Virus record (IMG/VR): IMGVR_UViG_3300015372_000024
Location: 1 to 24,081 of that record
Direction: 5' to 3' (one strand)
Origin: a virus
Length of the DNA: 24,081 bases
This document shows, one piece after another, positions 19,908 through 24,081 of this stretch (position 1 is its first letter; every line of letters begins with the position of its first letter). The notes below the pieces were generated by a model that was not told the DNA's origin, did not search any database, and saw only the letters and a program-made list of their open reading frames with translations. The translations under genes and the position numbers were made by a program.

Positions 19908-20163
19908 GGATCGCGAAGAAGCGAAACTGATCCGGCGCGGGTTGGCCGATAAGGAAACCCGCGCATTAGTCAAGGTTATGGGGGCGCTCGACAAACTGCC
20001 AAATAAAAATATGAAAATCCCGACGATGAATTTTATCAGGGATTATTTCCGGGCAGTACGCGGCAATGAACAAAACCGTATGATGCGTGAAGGTAAATCA
20101 GAACGTGATCCGAACATCATCTATCCCGGCAAAGACCCTGACTTCACGTTTCCGGAGGAATAG
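19885..20163 (+). CDS. Small hypothetical protein (92 aa)
   Basis: A charged protein of 92 residues: an acidic then basic helix (VEDREEAKLIRRGLADKETR), then KVMGALDKLPNKNMK and a C-terminal PGKDPDFTFPEE tail. GGGGGAA lies upstream of the start. No family recognised. It ends three bases before the next gene, a membrane-anchored protein. Confidence 0.6.
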   Translation: MRATIEVEDREEAKLIRRGLADKETRALVKVMGALDKLPNKNMKIPTMNFIRDYFRAVRGNEQNRMMREGKSERDPNIIYPGKDPDFTFPEE

Positions 20164-20166
20164 TCC

Positions 20167-20715
20167 ATGAAAAACTACAGCGGAGCGTTCACCCCGCCGG
20201 TCATCATCATGGTGCTGTTAGTCGGCTTGGGTCTTTTATTTCTCCTGTGGGTCGCCATAGACTATGCCTTCGGCGCGGACGTCAATGAAACCTGTCTGAC
20301 GCGCGAGCAGGCGAGGGTGAAATATCCCGGCCAGTGGCTCTACTGGCACACAGCAAATCGGTGTTGGGATAACGTCAACGTGCGCAGCACTCACGCGCGT
20401 TCCGTCGCGGCAGCGGTCGTCAGCCGCCCCGCGACGTGGGGCAAGCAGAACAGTCTCAAGCTGCCGAAGCCAATCCCTGACGCCAACGGCAACGCTGCCC
20501 ATCACAGCGGCAGGCCCGTCCTGCCAGAAATGGCCGCTCGTGGGCCTACCGTATTCTACCCGTCACTGATGGCGGGTGGCGGCACCGATGATGGAATGCT
20601 GAGAGCCGAAAGCATGACCATGTGGCCGACCATTGCGGATTTCGATGTGGACCCTCCGCAATTTATCCCGTGGCAACAACGCATTGCCGCGTTATTCGAC
20701 CAAGCCCAAAAGTAA
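20167..20715 (+). CDS. Membrane-anchored or exported protein (182 aa)
   Basis: A hydrophobic segment at residues 11-34 (PVIIMVLLVGLGLLFLLWVA) acts as signal anchor; the boundary AFGADVN could also be a cleavage site. The outer part begins with CLTREQARVKYPGQWLYWHT and NRCWDN (about 43-68), a Cys pair pattern that I recall from rhizobial proteins of unknown function and that could form a disulphide. The remainder is Pro-rich and unstructured. GGAGG (20155-20159) precedes the start. It points to an alphaproteobacterial host, weakly. Confidence 0.65.
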   Translation: MKNYSGAFTPPVIIMVLLVGLGLLFLLWVAIDYAFGADVNETCLTREQARVKYPGQWLYWHTANRCWDNVNVRSTHARSVAAAVVSRPATWGKQNSLKLPKPIPDANGNAAHHSGRPVLPEMAARGPTVFYPSLMAGGGTDDGMLRAESMTMWPTIADFDVDPPQFIPWQQRIAALFDQAQK

Positions 20716-20716
20716 A

Positions 20717-20750
20717 ATGACACCTGCCGAATAATGGGGCATTATGTCCC
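20717..20750 (+). promoter_or_regulatory. Sigma-70 promoter of the VPLPA-CTERM pair
   Basis: ATGACA (20717-20722; five of six with TTGACA), a 17-base spacer, and CATTAT (20740-20745) running into ATTATGTCC. It is the best -35 of the three related promoters. It overlaps the end of the preceding gene by almost nothing and is 38 bases upstream of the start at 20778, giving the pair independent expression. Confidence 0.65.
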
Positions 20751-20763
20751 CGTGGCAACAATA

Positions 20764-20775
20764 GGAGAATTCTCC
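20764..20775 (+). promoter_or_regulatory. Palindromic ribosome-binding site
   Basis: GGAGAATTCTCC is a perfect 12-base palindrome containing the Shine-Dalgarno GGAG, only two bases from the start codon. In RNA it can fold on itself (GGAG with CTCC), which could lower or regulate translation. A DNA operator is the alternative. Confidence 0.45.
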
Positions 20776-20777
20776 CT

Positions 20778-21551
20778 ATGAAGAAACTCGGACTGCTCAC
20801 GGGCATGGCCATGCTCTTGAGTTGCGGGACAGGTCAGGCCGTCACGCTTGGCGGTCAGAACTGGACCTCTACTGGCACCGTATTGACACTGTCTCCGACA
20901 GTGCCAAGCGGCAATCAACCACTGAACATTCAGTGCATTATCTGCGGTGATAATCAGCCGCAGCAACAAGCGGACTTCGGCTACACCAACTTCCACAACA
21001 CTGGCTCGATGAGTGACATTCTGTACTTCTCGACCAATGTGGCGGGAGGCGGCAACCCCGGAGCAGACACGGTCGGCATCGGCTATGATGGCTCATTCTT
21101 ACGCGACTACATCGCCGCTCACGGCAGCGTCAATCTGACCTTTCAGGTCGGCATCGACGTGAACGACGCCGGTAAAACACCGCAGGTTCTGGAAAGTTTT
21201 TATCTCCTGAACCTGACGCAGCATAAGGTCTTGGCATCGTTTCAAGGGCCAGCAGACATTGGCTCGCAGAACAACGGGACCGGCTTTCCTGACTTCATCT
21301 TGGAAGGCTTCGACCTCAACTTCGGCACGGACTTCGTCCTTGGCGATCAGTTGATCTTCTTCGCTCGCATCAGCAATGCGAGCGATGGTCCGGACTCATT
21401 CTTCTTGATTCCGAATCAGGAAATCGTCACGCCGATTCCAGCAGCCGTATGGCTGTTTGGCAGCGGCTTAGCTGGCCTCGGCGTACTCGCGCGTCGTCGG
21501 CGCAAGCAGAAGCAAGTTTCCACACCTGTTGATGCACCGCTCGCATCATAA
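20778..21551 (+). CDS. Secreted protein with VPLPA-CTERM sorting signal (257 aa)
   Basis: The N-terminal signal peptide (residues 1-21, KKLGLLTGMAMLLSCGTGQA) is followed by a Gly/Asn/Thr-rich beta-type ectodomain with a CIIC pair (53-56). The C-terminus has PIPAAVWLFGSGLAGLGVLA (219-238), then RRRRKQ. That is the three-part PEP-CTERM/VPLPA-CTERM arrangement: motif, hydrophobic helix, Arg cluster. Host exosortases cut such tails and place proteins on the surface or in biofilm matrix. Twelve residues follow the Arg cluster, slightly longer than usual. Base composition is lower in GC and richer in Asn/Thr than the neighbours. No exosortase is in the window, so the host would have to supply it. 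Confidence 0.88.
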   Translation: MKKLGLLTGMAMLLSCGTGQAVTLGGQNWTSTGTVLTLSPTVPSGNQPLNIQCIICGDNQPQQQADFGYTNFHNTGSMSDILYFSTNVAGGGNPGADTVGIGYDGSFLRDYIAAHGSVNLTFQVGIDVNDAGKTPQVLESFYLLNLTQHKVLASFQGPADIGSQNNGTGFPDFILEGFDLNFGTDFVLGDQLIFFARISNASDGPDSFFLIPNQEIVTPIPAAVWLFGSGLAGLGVLARRRRKQKQVSTPVDAPLAS

Positions 21552-21598
21552 GGTGTCCAAAGCCCGTTATCCGGTGCGGGTGGGAAGAACACCGGGTG

Positions 21599-21614
21599 CT
21601 TTCTAGCTAGAAAG
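21599..21614. promoter_or_regulatory. 16-base perfect palindrome between the sorting-signal genes
   Basis: CTTTCTAGCTAGAAAG reads the same on both strands and ends ten bases before the ATG at 21624, abutting the AGAGAGG ribosome-binding site. It could be an operator controlling the second gene or, in RNA, a hairpin next to its ribosome-binding site. Just upstream CCGGTG and CACCGG (about 21571-21596) form a further repeat. Confidence 0.5.
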
Positions 21615-21623
21615 AGAGGCAAT

Positions 21624-22331
21624 ATGAGAAAGCTGTTACTTGCTACTGCCACCTTGCTGGCCATGTCGGTCAGCGCGATGGCTGGCACCATGAACCTGAT
21701 GCTTGATCAGGATAGTGGTGCGTTTACCCAAACGTTCTTGGGAGCGCCGGGTCAATCGACCTTCAACGCTACCAATGCTTCATTTGGTAACTTCAATATC
21801 GTCAACATCACCGGCAGCACGACACCCACTACGTCTGCTCCGATCCTGTTGACGAGTAATACGCTTGATGTGCAAACCACGACTACAACTGCGCACACCT
21901 TGCAAGTGTGGATCACAGCGAATGATCTCACCAGCCCAATTCAACTGGTCGATTTCTTCTCTGGCTTCACCAACGTCGCCCTGTCGAATGGATGGTCGGT
22001 CACGCTCGAAAGTCTCGTGAGCACGACCAATCAGATGTTCGCAGGAACGCAACTCGCCACCGACACCTTTGTCGGCGGCGTCATCCCCACCGTGTTCGCC
22101 TCCAACTTCAACGACCAATTCGATGTTGGCGACGGACCTTATTCACTGACCGCGCACTACACCATCCTCACGGATGGGCTTGGTCAGGCGAATAGCGGCA
22201 TCACCGTTTCAGGCGTGGAGGCAACTCCGCTTCCTGCGGCGGTGTGGATGTTTGGTGGCGGGCTTGCTGGCCTCGGCGCTCTGTTGCGTCGTCGCAAGAA
22301 ACAGCAGTCTGCTGAACCGCAGGCGGCATAA
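21624..22331 (+). CDS. Second secreted VPLPA-CTERM protein (235 aa)
   Basis: It has a clean signal peptide (RKLLLATATLLAMSVSAMA, cut near residue 20), a Thr/Asn/Ser-rich beta-type ectodomain without Cys (for example NFNIVNITGSTTPTTSAP and DVQTTTTTAHTLQVW), and the C-terminal signal TPLPAAVWMFGGGLAGLGAL (201-220) with an RRRKKQ cluster. Its tail is very similar to that of the preceding protein, while the ectodomains differ, so the pair probably arose by shared targeting rather than simple duplication. Expected fate: export, then processing by a host exosortase at the inner membrane. The pair, with its own promoter and terminator, looks like a lysogenic-conversion cassette. Confidence 0.88.
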   Translation: MRKLLLATATLLAMSVSAMAGTMNLMLDQDSGAFTQTFLGAPGQSTFNATNASFGNFNIVNITGSTTPTTSAPILLTSNTLDVQTTTTTAHTLQVWITANDLTSPIQLVDFFSGFTNVALSNGWSVTLESLVSTTNQMFAGTQLATDTFVGGVIPTVFASNFNDQFDVGDGPYSLTAHYTILTDGLGQANSGITVSGVEATPLPAAVWMFGGGLAGLGALLRRRKKQQSAEPQAA

Positions 22332-22338
22332 AGGCAAT

Positions 22339-22376
22339 ACCCGGCGCGGTGTGTGGCATCCGCGCCGGGTAATTTA
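22339..22376 (+). terminator. Intrinsic-type terminator after the sorting-signal pair
   Basis: ACCCGGCGCGG (22339-22349) and CCGCGCCGGGT (22360-22370) form a perfect 11-base-pair stem with a 10-base loop. The tail AATTTAA has few T residues, so efficiency may be moderate. Confidence 0.75.
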
Positions 22377-22390
22377 ACAGGGGGCATCCC

Positions 22391-22483
22391 GTGCAAACTC
22401 AAGATGAATACAGTGGTCCGTTCATAATGCTGGCCTGTACGTTGGCTGGAGTCATAGGTGTGCTGATCTTCATGTTTGTGTGA
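22391..22483 (+). CDS. 30-aa membrane peptide, GTG start
   Basis: Thirty residues: a short polar start (MQTQDEYSGP) and one hydrophobic helix (FIMLACTLAGVIGVLIFMFV) to the C-terminus. GGGGG lies about eight bases before GTG 22391. Its position with two similar small membrane genes supports translation, but a frame this short can occur by chance. Confidence 0.45.
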   Translation: MQTQDEYSGPFIMLACTLAGVIGVLIFMFV

Positions 22484-22489
22484 ACAATC

Positions 22490-22720
22490 ATGTTCAAGCC
22501 GATGAAAGATCGAACGGTGCTGGCGTTCATTTTCGGATTTGGCCTCTGCTATCTCACCGGGGCCGGTCTTTGCTTCTACATGCTGACGACATTCAAATTC
22601 CAGCCGCAAGACGCCGCCTACCGCTCAGCCATGTGGATGCATACCGCGTGGACCATGACCGATTGGGCTGATCGACGCCTTGCCAAATATCCGAAAGGTT
22701 TATTTTCTAATGCGCGCTAA
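22490..22720 (+). CDS. Small membrane protein (76 aa)
   Basis: One strong hydrophobic span at about residues 9-34 (TVLAFIFGFGLCYLTGAGLC and onward), then an amphipathic region (RSAMWMHTAWTMTDWADRRL). The ribosome-binding site is weak; an alternative ATG is at 22502. It starts six bases after the preceding peptide stop and overlaps the next gene by 11 bases. No family recognised. Confidence 0.6.
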   Translation: MFKPMKDRTVLAFIFGFGLCYLTGAGLCFYMLTTFKFQPQDAAYRSAMWMHTAWTMTDWADRRLAKYPKGLFSNAR

Positions 22721-22838
22721 AATAATGAGGGATTTGCGAACCGCCGCCGCCTTTACGGCCTTGTGGCTTGGCGTCAGTTATGTATTCGCATTGATCTTTT
22801 TTCCGTTATGGATCGCCAGTAATATGGCGCTGAGATAG
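22710..22838 (+). CDS. Tiny membrane protein (42 aa)
   Basis: Forty-two residues: a basic start (MRAKIMRDLR), one hydrophobic helix (TALWLGVSYVFALIFFPLW) and a short tail. AAAGG lies upstream and the start overlaps the previous gene. It is the last plus-strand gene; the stop is inside the left arm of the hairpin at 22837. Confidence 0.55.
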   Translation: MRAKIMRDLRTAAAFTALWLGVSYVFALIFFPLWIASNMALR

Positions 22839-23009
22839 TGAGGTAGATATAACCTCACTACCCTGCACCGGGGATTCTAGACGCCTCCAAAGGCTCCCGA
22901 ATCGCCACACACCCGGTGCAGGGACTTTATTGGAGAAGGCCCGTGAGGGATAAGCATAAGGCCAAGTAGGATACCCACCTTCAGGTATTGCAAACACCTA
23001 CCCTTCTCC
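22837..23009. other. Structured convergent intergenic region
   Basis: Three perfect inverted repeats follow one another: AGTGAGGT (22837-22844) with ACCTCACT (22852-22859); CCCTGCACCGGG (22861-22872) with CCCGGTGCAGGG (22912-22923), loop 39 bases; and GGAGAAGG (22932-22939) with CCTTCTCC (23002-23009) enclosing about 62 bases. A start-like TTGGAG...GTG at 22943 opens only an eight-codon frame. No gene is visible. It may be a terminator stack or a structured RNA, on either strand. Confidence 0.55.
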
Positions 23010-23020
23010 GACTTCATCAA

Positions 23021-23058
23021 AATAAAAACGGGCGGCAGATCACTCTGCCACCCGTTTC
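23021..23058 (-). terminator. Terminator of the methyltransferase operon
   Basis: On the minus strand ACGGGTGGCAG (23055-23045) pairs with CTGCCGCCCGT (23038-23028), one mismatch, loop of six, followed by TTTTATTTT. Read on the plus strand the same hairpin is followed by TTT, so it may be bidirectional. Confidence 0.8.
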
Positions 23059-23091
23059 CCGTCCCCTTGCCACTAGGGAGCGGCGCTGGCG

Positions 23092-23688
23092 TCATTCATT
23101 CCATATGACACCGATGCCGTAATAATTGCCGGGAGCATACAATTTGAATTCCTTATAGCGGCGGTTTCGTTTTACCGCTTTCCAGATTTCCGGAGCGCCC
23201 ATCGTGGAACCATCGGCTGGCGGCGTATTGTTTCGCGCACTGACCCATGTGTTATTCCAAGCGATATCGTGGAAGCCGACGACCTTCGCCATAGGCCCGT
23301 AATTCTTCCAATCTGATAGGACGTATTCCGGCGAATGATTACCGTCGATGAACAGCGCATCATAGGGACCGAGCGCCGCCGCTCTGAGGATTATTTCCGG
23401 TTCGATGCTGTCACCGTAAATGAAATGCGCGTCATAACCGAGCGCGATAAGTTCTGCGATGCATTGCTCTAGGCTATCGCGCGCGTCTTGCCGGTCAACC
23501 ATGTTATCGATCGCGACAAGACGAGATCCCTTGGGCAGAGTTTTGGCTACGGTCCACAGCGAGCGCCCGTACATGGAGCCTATTTCCAGATAGGACATGA
23601 CGCCTTCATCATGCAGGATATTAAGAAAGGCTCCCCATTCGCGTGGCTCTTGCAACGGTGGTTGCGTGTAGCTTGGCTTGTCCATCAT
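23092..23688 (-). CDS. Class I SAM-dependent methyltransferase (198 aa)
   Basis: SAM motif I is YLEIGSMYGRSLWTVAKTLP (about 33-52), acidic motif II follows at LVAIDNM (57-63), and DALFIDGNHSPEYVLSDWKNYG (109-130) with VVGFHDIAW matches the Methyltransf_24/cephalosporin-hydroxylase-like group, which often acts on sugars or small molecules. The C-terminus is short and basic to aromatic (RRYKEFKLYAPGNYYGIG). The substrate is unknown; glycan or surface modification would fit the membrane and sorting-signal genes nearby. ATG 23688 overlaps the preceding stop (ATGA); ATG 23685 is better spaced from GAGG. Confidence 0.82.
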   Translation of the reverse strand: MMDKPSYTQPPLQEPREWGAFLNILHDEGVMSYLEIGSMYGRSLWTVAKTLPKGSRLVAIDNMVDRQDARDSLEQCIAELIALGYDAHFIYGDSIEPEIILRAAALGPYDALFIDGNHSPEYVLSDWKNYGPMAKVVGFHDIAWNNTWVSARNNTPPADGSTMGAPEIWKAVKRNRRYKEFKLYAPGNYYGIGVIWNE

Positions 23689-24081
23689 CGCCTCGACCTA
23701 AACAGCGCCACAAACTCCGGTAGCTTGCTGGCAAAAACAGACTCTAGCACACAGCTTCTGTCCTCGAATTTCTTCAGCCACCATCGGTCATCCTTGATAA
23801 TCAAATGCGCGTTGCGCCCATCGCGCAGTGAGCGGCCCGCCACCTTTTTTGATATGGCGATAAACAGATACTTGCCAGCCAATGACTGAAGATGATCGAG
23901 AACATTATCAAGATAGTCCGGCTCGATATGCTCAAGCACGTCGAGGCACACGACCATGTCAGCCGCTATCGGCAACCGGGAGAACGCGGGGATTGCGGGG
24001 TCACAGCACTGGACCGTGATGCCGCCGCCTAAATGCTTTGCCAGCAATCCCTTGCCGCAGCCGTAATCCAGAATCGTGAAG
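23685..24081 (-). CDS. SAM-dependent methyltransferase, 5' end cut by window
   Basis: The visible 131 residues begin with FTILDYGCGKGLLAKHL, SAM motif I, at the window edge; VVCLDVLEHIEPDYLDNVLDHL (about 44-65) is the motif IV region typical of class I (type 11/12-like) methyltransferases, and FIAISKKVAGRSL follows. The N-terminus lies outside. A TTG at 24047 would give a shorter product lacking motif I and is rejected. It is upstream of the other methyltransferase, with an ATGA overlap, so the two are one operon. Substrate unknown. Confidence 0.82.
   Translation of the reverse strand, partial: FTILDYGCGKGLLAKHLGGGITVQCCDPAIPAFSRLPIAADMVVCLDVLEHIEPDYLDNVLDHLQSLAGKYLFIAISKKVAGRSLRDGRNAHLIIKDDRWWLKKFEDRSCVLESVFASKLPEFVALFRSRR

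Noticed and set aside
22860-22925. tRNA in the stem with the 39-base loop
   Set aside because: The outer stem is a 12-bp inverted repeat, but D-, anticodon- and T-arms cannot be assigned.
1-24081. Integrase, attachment site or insertion sequence
   Set aside because: No recombinase, transposase or flanking terminal repeats could be seen.

Overview
The window looks like the early/accessory half of a tailed-phage or prophage genome with a GC-rich proteobacterial host, probably an alphaproteobacterium. The reasons are dense overlapping genes (ATGA, GTGA and TTGA junctions), an ERF annealing protein beside a YqaJ/lambda-Exo-type nuclease, an O-like replication initiator, phage-type ParB proteins, many small Cys4 and one-helix proteins, and no housekeeping, rRNA or tRNA genes. 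No capsid, tail, terminase, lysis or integrase gene is visible. The host guess rests on GC content and remembered resemblance of several proteins to rhizobial-phage sequences, so it is an inference.

Layout. (1) 1-366: non-coding, with six imperfect copies of a CCGCAGTAGCGAG element. (2) 367-7374, plus strand: small proteins, a Ycf46-like AAA+ ATPase with an alpha-helical partner, an HNH/AP2-like protein, a protein with an R-S-E ADP-ribosyltransferase signature, and conserved phage hypotheticals, closed by a strong terminator at 7391. (3) 7431-7666: hairpin-rich convergent gap. (4) 12548 down to 7667, minus strand: replication initiator (with an origin-like inverted-repeat cluster inside it), an overlapping second replication-type gene, then ParB, cupin, IbrA-like PP-loop protein, small protein, IbrB-like ParB and an acidic peptide. 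(5) 12549-12815: divergent control region. (6) 12816-20715, plus strand: putative regulators, zinc-ribbon proteins, ERF, YqaJ nuclease and a run of small conserved phage proteins. (7) 20717-22375: two VPLPA-CTERM secreted proteins with their own promoter and terminator, an apparent moron. (8) 22391-22838: three tiny membrane proteins. (9) 22839-23091: structured convergent gap. (10) 24081 down to 23092, minus strand: two SAM methyltransferases, the second cut by the window edge.

How it fits together. The replication protein, candidate origin, ERF and YqaJ form a replication and recombination core. The cupin/IbrA/IbrB/ParB block is the best candidate for an uncharacterised nucleotide or DNA chemistry, or regulatory, module. 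The exosortase-signal proteins are the clearest candidate for lysogenic conversion of the host surface. Two sequence signatures tie the left arm together: an AAATGGAG ribosome-binding leader in front of many genes, often preceded by CCCTGAAA, and a shared ATTATGYCC promoter element in the right arm.
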